A DNA stretch of 64,000 bases from positions 439,246,281-439,310,280 of the forward strand of contig NC_066581.1 in assembly GCF_024323335.1 (NCBI RefSeq), given 5' to 3'. Below, in pieces: positions 22,891 to 35,400 of this stretch. The notes under the pieces are model-generated. The model ran no database searches, was not told the origin of the DNA, and saw nothing but the letters and a program-made list of their open reading frames with translations. Made by a program: the position numbers and the translations under genes. This DNA comes from Lathyrus oleraceus (taxonomy: Eukaryota > Streptophyta > Magnoliopsida > Fabales > Fabaceae). Position 1 is the stretch's first letter. Every line of letters begins with the position of its first letter.

Positions 22891-23039
22891 GGGTCCCTTG
22901 AGGGGGATATATTTATTACATTCATCATGAAAAATAGCATAGCATATTGCATAGAAAAATAAATAGTCGCGTAGCATTTCCATAATCATGGAGCATTACG
23001 CAGAAAAAATCAAGCATGCATCATTGCAAACGTCAGCTA

Positions 23040-23960
23040 GTCTCAAGCCGTGGTTACTGTTTGAGAGGTATTTTGCCCGAAAATGAAAGTGTTACTCCGA
23101 GTAGTATAGCCTCATGATTGGATCACAGGTATTGTCCCAGTGGTACGACACTGGAGAAGACTCCTTCCGTCGGACGGAGATGGAAAAGGGATGTATTCAA
23201 CGCAACCCAAACTGTGGTTACCGCTTGAAGATTTGGGGTTCACCAAAGGTGAAGATGTTACTCTGAGGAGTGTGGTACCATGACGTCAGATCAGCAGTGT
23301 TCCCCAGTAGTGCGATATTGGAGGAAATGTTTCCGTCAGACAGAGATGGAAATGATATCAGAAGACGTTACGCGAGCAGCGCGTATTCCGGGGTTCAAGT
23401 GGAGAAAAGGAAATGTGGATACATTTTCTGGAGATCGGGGTTCAATCGGAGAAAGGAGATACTGAGGTATTTTCTGGGGTTCAAATGAAGATTGGAGTTG
23501 AAGATTATATCCAGGATGAGGTCCGCAGGATTATCTTCTGTTCATGTGTCACCTTAGACTTTGGCGGATGCCAGTGGAGGTCGTTATAGGTGTCTTCTGA
23601 GGAAGAGATACACATGCTACCTTCTTTATGAAGGTTTACCCTCTGACATGTCGCCCTCAGAGTGGTTTGGTGTTAGTTCCGTCGTTGCCAGCGGAATTAT
23701 CACGAGAGATTGGAGAAAAGGAGGTGCTGAGGCATTTTCTGGGGTTCAAATGGAGAAAAGGAAATGTGGATACATTTTCTGGAGACGGGGTTCAAATGGA
23801 GAAAAGGAAATGTGGATACATTTTCTGGAGAACGGGGTTCATTCTGGCGATCGAGAGTTATCGTCAGGCGACTGGGGTTCAAACTGGAGATGGGGTTCAT
23901 TATTTTAGCAAAGAAGGAGTGCTGAGGCATTTTCCGGGGTTCAAATGCAGAGATCTGAGG
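23040..23960 (+). repeat. Second hairpin array in the C 3' region
   Basis: Two families of tandem stem-loops. One has CCAGTG-gtacga-CACTGG (23137-23154) and its changed copy CCAGTA-gtgcga-TATTGG (23304-23321). The other (about 23390-23950) repeats GGGGTTCAAATGGAGAAAAG plus a hairpin with a four-base loop ggat or tgag and stems such as AAATGT/ACATTT and ATAC/GTAT. Copies of the second are about 50 bases long. Confidence 0.65.
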
Positions 23961-24245
23961 ATCGTTTGCGCAGAGAAAATTTTCGGGGATCAAGAAAAGC
24001 TTAAAGAGAAGAGAATAATAATCCCGAGTGGATGTGTGGTGTTCAGGCCATGGTTATCCCTGTGTTACCATTTATTTTGGTATCCAGGTCGACGTTCAAA
24101 GTTTGTTTCTTCGCCGATGCTGACAGGCGTTGTTAATTATTATCCCATCAGAGTGCAAATTGTTCGTCTGTTCTTGGTATTCAATCACTCTTCATCCTGA
24201 TCATCCGAAAGCCGAGGCTATTTCGTATCGACAGGTTCACAGTGG

Positions 24246-24261
24246 ATTGAATAGGGGCAGC
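24246..24261 (+). other. Polypurine tract of element C
   Basis: ATTGAATAGGGGCAGC ends directly at the 3' LTR. The same 16 bases precede the A 3' LTR, so the two elements share the plus-strand priming site. Confidence 0.85.
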
Positions 24262-27200
24262 TGTAACACCTCAAAATTTGCCCTCCTCTCTTGGGACTAG
24301 CATTATCATATTTGCATTTCATTTTAGGTCATTAGGCATTTCATATTGCATAACATGTGGTTACATAGTGCAAGCCATCTTCCCAAGTCTTAATCAGGAG
24401 ATGAGGAAGTTCAAAGGTGCAAGCTAGGGTTTAATGACTGATCATGGGCCATCTGAGGATTGGACTGTGAATTAGGGTTTCATGATTTCCAAGGATATTG
24501 GTCTTCATCTTGTTTGAATTGATACATCATCATCATCATGGTTGGATGTCATCAGGAGATTGGAGAAGATTCCTTGAGATTAGGGTTTTGACCACTGGTC
24601 AACCCTAATCAGTTGTATTGGGCCAATCAGGGCTGGATCAGGAGATGGGGTTTATGAAGGAGATGAGGATCATTTTGTGACTATATGGTGCTTATGGAGG
24701 CTAGGGTATCACCCTTGAGCCATTTCAGTTGAAGATTGGGGCTCAGTTTGATCTATGCATTGCCAGATTCATCTATCAGATGAAAAGTCAACTGTGGTCA
24801 ACTGTACATGATCTGGTGGATTTGGAGGTGGAAATGAGTTAGACACACTTCATTCATGTTGGAACAAGTGTTATATGACATCTCAAAGCTTAAGAATGAA
24901 GAAAATCAAGTCAGGACAAAAACTGCCAAAAATAGCAAGTGACTGGTAGCTGAAGTTTCCAAAAATGGAAAGTTTTTGACCTCAAAAACAGAAGTCCAAG
25001 GAAGCTTCAAATGAAAAATTGTTCAACATGACAGATGTAGATCTTGTTCTCACCTTTCCAAAAAGTCCAAGAACTTGAAAATCCGATGTACGGTTTGCAA
25101 AATATGGCTCAATGAATTTCAGAAAAGACCCGTAATCAGGAGGCCATAACTACCACATACTTTGTCCAAATTGCAAGTTCTTTATATGCACAAACTCCAT
25201 TTGACATGTACTTTGAGGGTGCATCATTGGATTTTCCCAAAAATGGCCAAGGCAAAAAGTCACTTTTCAACTGGACAGCTGAATTGGACCAGGGGCAAAA
25301 TTGTCCAAATGTCAAAATAATTGGAATTTTTGAATGGGACTTTTTCCAACACCTCAGGAATGGCATTTTAAGTGTGTTTGAATATTCATTTTGTGGTTAA
25401 TGCACATGGATTGAGATTTGGCTTGAAAAGTGGAATGGTTAAAAATGGACAAATGCATCCACATGGTGTTTTTGAGATTTACACAACCAATGGGCATGAG
25501 GAAAGTTTCTACAGCTCACATATGATAATTGGAAGGTGTATGTGCTGTCAAAACAGGTGGCATGGGCTGTTACATGGAAATTCCATTTTTGCCCTTTCTT
25601 ACAAATAACCATTTACACTAACATTCCAATTTGGCTAATTAAGTGGATTAAGCATGGATTAAGGACTCATATATAATCATAATCCCTTCATAATCATAAC
25701 AGAAAATTACATTCCCCAAGATTGGATCTGAAAACTCTTCATTCTCTCAAGTTTTCATCAAGAACACCAAAGTTCCAATTCCAAAATTCTTCATCAAATC
25801 TCAACCATTTTTCGAAATTCCTTTTGCATTCAACCTCTATCATCATCTTCTCAAACTGTTTGTGGTATTTGGAGGGAGAAGAGTGACAAAACGCAGCTGT
25901 CCAAAGTGCATTCATCAATGGCAAAACGAGTTTCCATGCAATAGGAGCAATATCAAGTGAATCCAAGCGTTCTACTCACCTTCTACTAGTGTATACTTCA
26001 CCTGTTTGGAGCTTATTTGCAGAAAGAACAACGAAATCACCGCTGCCATTACAGGTTTGAGAAATTTCGAATCTCATGCTTTGCCAAATTGCTATGTGCA
26101 TTCTATAGTTCACTTCATGTAGAGCACGGTGATAGTTTTAGTTTTGCGAATGAGTAACCATAGACTGAGAAATCTGGAATTGAATTTTTGTATCCAAACC
26201 CTAGCGCGTTCGATTCTTGAGATTTAGGTACTGTTAGGATAAATGGAATGCATATTCGTGATCTACAGGTTCGTACGGTTCTAACGGATATCTATTTGTC
26301 CATTTTGGTGATGGTTTGAGAAACTCGTGTTCTTGAGCATTCATGAGAATTCTGGATTTTCCTGGACTGAAAGTGATGAGGAAAGCGCTGTAGATCTTCG
26401 TTTCCATTTGAATTTTCAAAACTTGTGTTTCCCGCTCCCGCTTAAAAGATTTACAATTATGCCACTGATATTCTAATTAATTATTAGAAATTGTTTAGGA
26501 CATTAAAAAATTCATAAAAAATAGTAAAAAAATCCTAAAATTATGGAAATTTTTTCTATGGTTTTGTTGACTTGTGTAGGATTTTTTTGACCTATTGGTC
26601 AAAGTTGTGCATGGCAAATATTTTATTTGGCATAGGCTTTTCTCATGTATGTCCATTTTTGATGCATTTTGGTAATTGATCCATGAAATACTCATATCAT
26701 AAAATAAATGGCTGAAAATTTTTGTGGTGGTTCTTGACTCATTGAGGATTATTTATATGTAAATTTCATGAATTTTTGATACCTGGTTAGAGAGCAGCAA
26801 ATTCTGGAACTTAGGTGTGACAATTTGTGTCACACCTCTTGATGTCAACTTGTTGAATTTAATTGGATAACCTATGCATGTTAGAATTGAATGAAATTTG
26901 GCATGGTGAATTGTTGATATGTTAGGATGCTTGATGAATTTTTGTAGAATTTTTCACTGCCTTTTCTAATTGATCATGATTTTTCATTTCTGGTTGTTGA
27001 AATTGCAAGCTCATGTGATACATGTTGGTAGATTGATTGGGAAATCCTCATATTGTATTGTATGGCCATGAAATTTGATATGCATGAACTAGACACATTG
27101 TGTGACCTCCCTGTTTTGGTCTCATCCATTTCTTTTTTGTTTTCAATGAGATATGAATTTTTGAATTGGATGTATGCATTGATGGTGTGAATTGAAGCAT

Positions 27201-29213
27201 GTAATTGTGTCTGTTTTTGTGGATTTTCATTGACATGGTTTCATTTGCCCAATTGAGCTCAAATTTGACATGGTAGACCTTGATTGACCCCTGTTTAGGT
27301 GTAATTAATTTGAGAATTTTTGGATGTGTTTTGGTATGGTTTTGAATGCAATACTTCTGTTTGTATGTTTGATGCTTCATTTGACCTAATATGGATTGTT
27401 TTGTGTATGAATTGAACATGATGGATGATATAAACATAAGACCAATGATGTTTGCTTGTGTTTGATGATAATTTGATGTTGGATGGTGGATACCTTGCTG
27501 TTTTAACTTTTTTCTTGCTTTTGGACCCTAGGCTTGGCCTAGTGGTCTAGTTGCTAATATTTGCTTGATTTTTCAGGATCAAAAAAGCAATGTACATGGA
27601 GAATGATACAAGTTGATGTTAATTGATGTTGTGGATGTTTGTACACTAACATAACATTGTTTTGTAGGTGTTGGAGCTTGGGCTTAAGCCTTGAGCTTGC
27701 TTTGTGTTGTATTGTTTAAACTGTTTGATTGTTTGCTGTACAATTTGTCTGATTGAATACTGACTGAGTTTGATTGTTTCCAGGTACTTTAGTTGCTCAG
27801 TTCCTTGTGAACTATTGCTTTGCTTTGCTTTGCATAAGCAATTTGCATTGAGGTAACCTACTAATCTTCATGTAGTCTGGAGACCCGGCTGTTACCGGGC
27901 CGGGCAAATTGTCTGAAGTCCTCCTTAAGAGGCAATGCTTGTGTATGTTTATTTTTAAGCCAAGCAGGAAAAGTCCTTCAAGTAAGGCAATTGGTGGAAG
28001 GTAGGGACAAGCAACCTGTCCCCCACTCTTCAGTTGAGTCTTCTCCTTGCTCCCATTACATGGTTGTAGCATTGAGATCAAAAGCCCAAGATCTTGTGCA
28101 GTGCACATTGTGTCAGAGTCATCGAGTATAGAAGGGTTCCCCTATTCTGGACCCATGCTCATTTGTCAGCTCTCCCTGGTTAGGGATAAGAGCTGTGAGG
28201 TCTGATCCTCACTTCATCCTTTCATCTGCTTCACCTTAGCCTCGTAATGGCAAGGTTAAGAGCAAAACCAGCCTGTACAGACGACTTGCTTAGGCAGTCA
28301 AACCTGATTGATTGAGCCCCTTGTTTGGCTATAGTGCGTGTTATGTGGATATCTGATTGACATGCTTGTTTGAGATACCTGTTCTCATTTGATGATATAT
28401 GATTGTATGCTTGTGTGCTAGCTTCTTTCCTGGTTAGGTTAGTTTGCTTATGCAAGTAGGATAGAAAACCAAACTTAGGGTTAACGATGCATGACAACAT
28501 TAGGCTCGAGTCTCAGCTCCCTAGTCGTGTATCTTTCCCCGGTTTCTGGTTAGCAATTTAGTCCCTTTCAGGGGAACTACATCGCCCTGATCCTCGTGCC
28601 AGACGAGGTATGTAGGCAGGTGGTCGTGCGAGACCACTCCGGGCAACCTTTTTCTTTTTTGTGTGCGTTTGTTTGTTATCTGGTTGTGTGCTTGGCTCGG
28701 ATGCCGACGTAAGTCCAGGATTGGCTGTCGGGCTCCACGTTTGCCCTTTTGAGTATGTTTTGGTTCGGATGCCGACGTAATTCCATCAATTGGTTGTCGG
28801 GCTCCATGTTTGCCACTCTTGTTTGTTTGTTTTTGTGTTGTTTGGCGTGCGTAAGCCGAACTACAGTGGCTCTGATTCTTGTTCCAGACAAGATATGTAG
28901 GCATAAGGTGCGATACCTTATCGAGCCCGTTTCTCCTAACCCCACCTGCGTTCCCCGTGTGTGTGTGTGATGTTTAGCAACCTTTTCTTTTCTTAGAACG
29001 TGGATCCCGTCGAGTACGACGGACGTGAGGGGTGCTAATACCTTCCCCTCGCGTAACCGACTCCCTTACCCTTTCTCTCTGGTCGCGAGACCATGTCTTT
29101 CCAGGTTTCTCTGAGCGTTTCCTTTCCCTATCTTGGGATAAATAACGTTTAGTGGCGGCTCTGTGTGTGTTTTATTTTGAGGCTCGCCGGTTGTTTTTTC
29201 GCAGGATGCGACA
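24262..29213 (+). mobile_element. Element C 3' LTR
   Basis: 4,952 bp, the same length as the 5' LTR. Differences seen by eye include ctcagtg/ctcaatg, gtaatta/gtaatca, gatgaga/gatgagg, gtgcttg/gtgcatg, cctaatt/cctgatt and ggcatgc/ggcgtgc (5' LTR first). The hairpin modules recur at 28574-28637 and 28855-28920. Confidence 0.95.
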
Positions 29214-29218
29214 GTCGG
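29214..29218. repeat. Target-site duplication of element C (right), gtcgg
   Basis: Matches 11974-11978 and directly follows the terminal GCGACA of the C 3' LTR. Confidence 0.95.
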
Positions 29219-30177
29219 CTCATTTCATTCCGATCAGAATGGATTATCCGTTAGAGAGGCTAGCTGAGTTGTATATTGAGAAGATTGTAAGTTTGCATGG
29301 TATTCCGTCGAGTATTGTTTCGGACAGAGATCCTAGATTTACATCGAAGTTCTGGGAGGGTTTGCAGAAGGCTTTGGGAACTAAGCTGAGATTGAGTTCT
29401 GCATATCATCCGCAGACTGATGGTCAGACTGAGAGGACGATTCAGTCGTTAGAAGATCTTTTGAGAGCTTGTGTTTTGGAAAAAGGAGGCGCGTGGGATT
29501 GTTACTTGCCTTTGATTGAGTTTACCTACAACAATAGTTTTCATTCGAGCATTGGTATGGCACCGTTTGAAGCTTTGTATGGTAGGAGATGTCGGACGCC
29601 TTTATGTTGGTATGAGTCCGGTGAGAGTGCTGTGGTTGGACCGGAGATTGTTCAACAAACTACGGAAAAGATTAAGATGATTCAGGAGAAGATGAGAATT
29701 GCTCAGAGTCGTCAGAAGAGTTATCACGATAAGAGGAGGAAGTCACTTGAGTTCCAAGAGGGAGATCATGTGTTTCTTCGCGTTACTCCGATAACTGGTG
29801 TTGGTCGAGCTTTGAAGTCGAAGAAGTTGACACCTCGATTTATTGGTCCTTATCAGATTTTGGAGAGGATAGGAGAGGTAGCCTATCGTATCGCTTTACC
29901 GCCGTCGCTTGCGAATTTGCATGAGGTCTTTCATGTGTCTCAGTTGAGGAGGTACATTCATGACCCGTCGCATGTTGTCCGAGTAGATGATGTACAGGTG
30001 AGAGATAACCTGACTGTTGAAACATCACCTATGAGGATCGAGGATCGAGAGTTGAAGCAGTTGCGGGGTAAAGAGATTGCCTTGGTGAAGGTAGCTTGGG
30101 GAGGACCAGCAGGTGGCAATGTGACTTGGGAACTGGAGAGTAAGATGAAGGAGTCTTATCCGGAGTTGTTCGCTTGA
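29219..30177 (+). CDS. Element B gag-pol, second part: integrase core end and chromodomain
   Basis: The frame continues from 11978 when one gtcgg copy is discounted. It carries the second and third integrase catalytic residues (VSDRDPRFTSKFW and DGQTERTIQS), the GPY/F-type module (RFIGPYQILERIGEVAY) and a C-terminal chromodomain-like segment with the conserved pattern VKVAW...VTWELESKM...YPELF. In chromoviruses this domain steers insertion to marked chromatin. The TGA stop is at 30175-30177. ATG codons earlier in this stretch, and the open frame running in from the C LTR at 29152, are accidental. Confidence 0.93.
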
Positions 30178-30205
30178 GGTATGTTTTCGAGGACGAAAAC
30201 TCTTT

Positions 30206-30219
30206 TAGTGGGGGAGAGT
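30206..30219 (+). other. Polypurine tract of element B
   Basis: The purine-rich run TAGTGGGGGAGAGT abuts the 3' LTR start and is the expected plus-strand primer. The preceding ATGTTTTCGAGGACGAAAAC contains a short hairpin, TTTTCG/CGAAAA. Confidence 0.8.
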
Positions 30220-32396
30220 TGTAACACCCCAATTAAACTAAGCTAATTATTTGATTTAAATTAATATTTTATTTATTAATTTAATTGAATAATTGGATGT
30301 TTGGATTATTTTTATTTTATTATTATTTTGGAATAATAATTATTGGGATAATTATTTATTGGAATAATATATAAGTTGGAATTTAGAAAAATCCCATTTT
30401 TGGTAAAAAGGTGAATTTCACGTGAAAAGGGAAAAGAGGCAGAAAGGGCAAAAAGCCAGAGAACGAAGGTTGAAGGGAGGAGAAGCTTAGAGCTCGGAAG
30501 CTGCCGGATTAACTCAGGTAAGGGGGGTTTATCATCGGTTAAAGGGTATTGTATGATAATATGTACTGGGTAGTAATAATCATTGTTTTACCTCTGATTG
30601 GATTGATGTATGCTGAAAATCTGTGAAATGTTGGGATGAACGAAATTGAATGATAATCGATGAAATTCGTAGGAATTAGATGTAGTAAGGTTAGCGATTT
30701 GAGAAGTTGAATGTATCTGAGTTGTGATTGATAAAACGTACGAAAGTGTATGAAAAATTGGATTGTGGAAGTGTAGATCTGAGAATTCGTAGCAGAGAAA
30801 CCATGACAGACCTGGAATTGTGGTCTCTGGTCATACGCGTATGGCACTAGGCAATACGCGTATGAGATGGGCTGGTACGCGTATGGCACTAGGCAATACG
30901 CGTATGGAATGGCTTGGAAAGGGGAGTTTTGGCGCTGGTACGCGCCATACGCGTGTGATACGCGTATCCCTGGATGTGGTACGCGTATGGTGTATGTCAT
31001 ACGCGTATGAGTGAAAGAGGTGAGGTTTTGAACGTGTTTTGATCTCTGGTGGTACGCGTATGGGAATGTGATACGCGTAGCATACGCGTATGGGCATGGG
31101 CGTTACGCGTATGGGTTTGGCCAGGCGTGGGCAATACGCGTATGGTAGAGGCAATACGCGTATGGGCAGACTTGAGATTTTTCTGTGCTGTTGTTGTGCA
31201 GTTTTGGCTGTTTAGGCTGAGTGATGTGACTTAGCTGATGCATGATGTAGTAGGGATCATTTCCCATTGTTTTGAGTAGCATAGGTATTAGTAGAGTGTG
31301 CTAATACTATGATTGATTATATGGCATAATATGATATGCTTTCGTGATAAATGTGTTGATGATATGTGATGGTATGCATGATGCTGTGAATGTATCAGTT
31401 ATGTATGCATTGTGAATAGACTGTTTTGTGGCTTAGAGTGTGAGCATGTGTCTATTCTCGAATTGTTGTTGATGTTGCATTTGCTAGGTGATTAGCTTGC
31501 ACATTGTAGCCCATTTGGGGTGGTAGCTAATTCCCATGGTGAGGAATTAGTGAGTTAGTCATTATTGGACTGTTGTTGATTGTTTGCATGCTAGGTGTTT
31601 AGCGTGCATTTCATGGCCCATTTGGGGTGGTAGCTAATTCCCATGGTGAGGAATTAGTGAGTGAGTCACTATGTCTCAAATGAGTGGGACTAGTGAGCTT
31701 GGTAGCCGTGCCTGGGTTTGGACGGTGAGGTTGAACTATATGTTCACAAATAGTCGGTACCGCATGCATGGAGTCTCATTGCATAATATATGTATGGCGT
31801 GTAATATGAATGGATGTATTCCAATATTACACGTGTGTTTGTGTTGGTATTGTTGTGTGGTCATTGAGTATGGTTTGAGATTATACATATGCTATATGTT
31901 ATTGTTAAGTATGATGTTTGAGGTGATACTGCTGTTATTAGGTATGTGGTCTGGTTAGGGTGATTTGATGCGTTATTTACTTAACATTACATAATGTTGT
32001 ATGATGCTCGATATATTGATTGAGGAACTCACCCTTACAACTCTTTTTCAGGTAACAAGCAGTGAGTTGAGTAGAAGCTAATTATTGGAGTCTAGTGTAG
32101 TCTCCGTAGTGGGTCGTGCTCTGATAGATGTAACATCGGGATGGGTTGTCCTAACTTGTTTTGAATGTTTTATTATTGGTTGAGAACCATTTTCCATGTA
32201 ATGTTTTACATGATTGATGAAATTATATCCGCTGTGTTTTATGCAATTGTTTAAGTTTTAAATTAATAAAAGAGCATGACCTCTATATTGTTGAACGGTG
32301 TGAATATTTTGTGTGACACCCTTAAAGGGCATAATTACTCTGATGTTGTATTTTGATATTTAATTAAATTATTGGGGTATTTAGAAGGGTGTTACA
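30220..32396 (+). mobile_element. Element B 3' LTR
   Basis: 2,177 bp, the same length as the 5' LTR, with two differences by eye. The palindrome array is at 30826-31171 and the poly(A)-like AATAAA at 32265-32270. It points towards the remaining part of the A 5' LTR, so read-through from here could reach A genes. Confidence 0.95.
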
Positions 32397-32401
32397 CTTA
32401 G
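32397..32401. repeat. Target-site duplication of element B (right), cttag
   Basis: Matches 6260-6264. The A LTR resumes after it at 32402. Confidence 0.95.
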
Positions 32402-35400
32402 GGTTTGTCCAACAAGTTCACGTGACTTGGAGGTCTTTTTTTGAAGTGTTCAAGTCAAGGGTTGAAGGCTCAAAGGTCATCAGTCAATGCATAGCCAGGC
32501 AAAAACCCTAGAAAGTCAACAGTCAGTCAAAGCAATGGATGGTGGCCATTCTTGTGGAATTTGGGCACCATGGTCAATAATCAAGAGTTCATATGTCTTG
32601 GGACATCATTTGAAGTCAAAGTCTCAAGGAATTAGGGTTTGGAATTCATCAGAAGTGCACAGTCAGTCCAAAACCCTAGAAAAGTCAAAGTTGGTCCACT
32701 GTGGTTGATTCTTTGGTTCTGATGGATGGAAATGGTTTGAAGGAGCTTATTCATGTCTTAATAGGCCTCATGTGTCATGGCAATCAACATCATTGAAGAA
32801 TTTGAAGCCAATCAGGAAATTTCCAGAAATAGAAAGTGGACCTGTAATTTCAACTGCCAAAAATGGAAACTTCTTGATCTTAAACTTACATCATTATACA
32901 AGCTCCAAATGAATTTTTGCCCAACATGAAAGTTGAAGATCTTGTTCTCCCATTTTCAAAAAGTCCAAGAACTCTCAAATCCCATGCATGGTTGTCAAGA
33001 TATGATCAAATCATTTTCACAAAATCTTGAACTTCAAAGGGGCATATCTCTCAAACCATAAGGCCAAATTTGGTGGGGTTTTTTCCTACAAACCACATTT
33101 TTCATCCTCTTTCCAAAAATATAAATTTCATGTCCTAAAACCTTGCCAATCAAAATGGCATTTTTGGACCTATTCCTTTAAAAATCAAGGTTTGACCCAA
33201 AGTTGACTTTCTTGTTTCTTTGACTTTTCTTAATTTGGCCAATTGGGAAATGTGTTAAATCATATTTGTGACTTGTTCCAAGCCTTAAACCATGTTCATT
33301 TCACCATTACATCACCATTATGGACCAAATTGCAAAATTGACCAAATGTGCAAAATGACTTCAAACAAGCAAGGCAAGCTAGCATTTCACAAGCAGACCA
33401 CAAACAGCAAATTGTTGGTCTTTTGCAGCCTTGCCAAGCCCATTTTCGTGTACAGTTTACACCTCCAAATTCCACTTGACCAAACATTAGCAAAATTGCA
33501 AATCATCTTATTAACACTAAACCAACTTACCATTTGGTTGGTAGATGTTAAACAGCACATATAAGTGCATTTTTCTGCTGAATGGAACCCTAGCCACCAT
33601 CTAAAAAACCACAGAAACTTCATGCTCCTCTCTCTTGCATTTTTGCATTTTTGCTCGAATTGGAAAAATCTTCAAAAACCCTCGAGTTGGCTTTATGCTC
33701 TCATCATCTACAAACAATTTTGAACTGATTCGAAGCCTTATCTCCTTGCTGTAACCTTGTTTCTTGTGGCTGCTACATAAAGCCATATTCATGGTGAATG
33801 TCGATCTGAGCTGGATTTGATGTTTTTGAGCTGAGCTTCTCCATTTATCCATCATTATCAAGCATTGTGGGTTCCTGCATCGAGCTACATCATCAAACAA
33901 TAGCTGTTTCTTCCATTGCTTCAAAACCAAGTAATTTTTTGAATCTCTTTTTTCACCAAATCATGATATGTTTCTGGTAGTTCTTTGTATCCTCATGTCA
34001 ATGCAACTTATATCATCCAAAATGATCCACTGTGTTGAGAGAAATATGGTTTTGAAGTTCTGTGCTCAAACTTATTTGCGTGGATTTCTCTGTTGTGTGC
34101 TTGAATTAATGAGTGTAGATGTTGGATTGTGTTTGTGTTTGGCTAGCTGAAGCTTTTGATATACATATTGTTAACTATTGGGCACATTTGTTCATGTCGT
34201 TTTTTAGGAAGATGATGAACACTGTTATATTCGAACCCTAGCACTCTGTCCTGAAAACTCCCATGGTCATGTTGTTTTGTTGTTAACTAGGTTTGCTTAA
34301 TGATAAATGTTCATTACCATGCGTGATTATTGATGATTCTGTTTATGATTGTTTGTTCATGATTAATGGTTAAACATGAAGATGGTGAAACATGGATGTA
34401 TCTCTTAAACCCTAGTTTGTTTCCAGTTTGTTTTCTCTCAGAATCATGCCTGCTATTGTTTGTATTTGCATGAACATGTTGTTACTGTTATGCTGTCAGC
34501 CATGCTGTAAATTGATGTTGATTTTGATGAACATGAAATTCAAACCCTGCTGCTATTTCTAAAACCCTAGAAACCTGCCCAGACTTCACATGATTTCGTG
34601 TTTCTTTTGTTTGTGTCTTGATGTTGCATGATGTATGTCAATATCATGTTGTTGTGTTGGCTTGGTCGAATTTTGTTTTGCTGATGTGATTACATGAATG
34701 CCTTGCCATTGTTAAAACCCTAGCTGCATGAACAGGGAATTCCCAGAACTTGAATTGCAATTGGTTGATGTTGTTTGCTTTTCACCTGCGTGCACTGTTC
34801 CATTGGCTGAGAGCCAATGAGAACATTTCGTTCTCTTCCCCAATGCACTGCCGTTTCAATTAGTGAGACACGGAATTTCAAAAATGCCACTGTTGACTTC
34901 CTTGTTTGACCTATGCCATGTTAATGTGATCATGTTGCATCCAATTATTTCCTCATCTTCAAAAATTAATTTCTCACTCAATTTTCATCCAAAAATTCTG
35001 ATTCTTTTTCCATCATGTTCATGGTTGAGTCTAGTATTTGATTATGAATTTTAATTAATTTTTCATTGGCTGGATTTTAATTGACAATTGTTTTCCCAAC
35101 ATGTATGCATAAATGATACATCTTACCATTTCAATTGTGAAATACTCATGATGCATCCTTTGCCTTTGAAATTTTTTGTGAAGAAACTAGACATGTTGAC
35201 CTTTGTTTCCATATAGAGTTTGTGGATTTCCCATTTGTGGTTTGCTGGATATGAATTTTTGAAGTTATGTGTTACATTTGGTGTCATACCATGATCATGT
35301 ATTTTCCCTAATTTTGTTCCCATGCTTCCTTACATCCAAATGACCCAATTTTTTGCATGAATCATCTATCACATGTCTAGTTTGTGTATGAATTTTCTTG

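Larger units (their letters stand above)
11979..29213 (+). mobile_element. Element C: non-autonomous Ogre derivative, 17,235 bp
   Basis: LTRs at 11979-16930 and 24262-29213, each 4,952 bp and differing at about six positions by eye. It has the same PBS and the same polypurine tract as A. The 7.3-kb internal region has no ORF1, lacks the Gag core and protease, and has a frameshifted, deleted pol. With exact TSDs and near-identical LTRs it moved recently, so it must have used proteins made by a related autonomous Ogre. Confidence 0.93.
6265..32396 (+). mobile_element. Element B: Tekay/Del-type Ty3/gypsy chromovirus, carrying element C
   Basis: Two 2,177-bp LTRs (6265-8441 and 30220-32396, TGTAAC...GTTACA), an initiator-Met PBS, a single gag-pol frame ending in a chromodomain-like segment, a purine-rich tract before the 3' LTR, and TSD cttag. 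Without C the element is 8,892 bp. The LTRs differ at only two positions by eye (ggctagg/ggccagg; actgttg/actgctg). Its coding frame is broken only by C. Confidence 0.95.

Noticed and set aside
11979..29213. C as an autonomous Ogre
   Set aside because: ORF1, Gag core, protease and the integrase core are missing, and RT and RNase H are frameshifted.
29152..29218. A start of the B integrase ORF within the C LTR
   Set aside because: The open frame runs in by chance. The true frame comes from 11978 of B across the insertion.
32504..34720. Interstitial telomere repeat
   Set aside because: AAACCCTAG copies are scattered and not in tandem.
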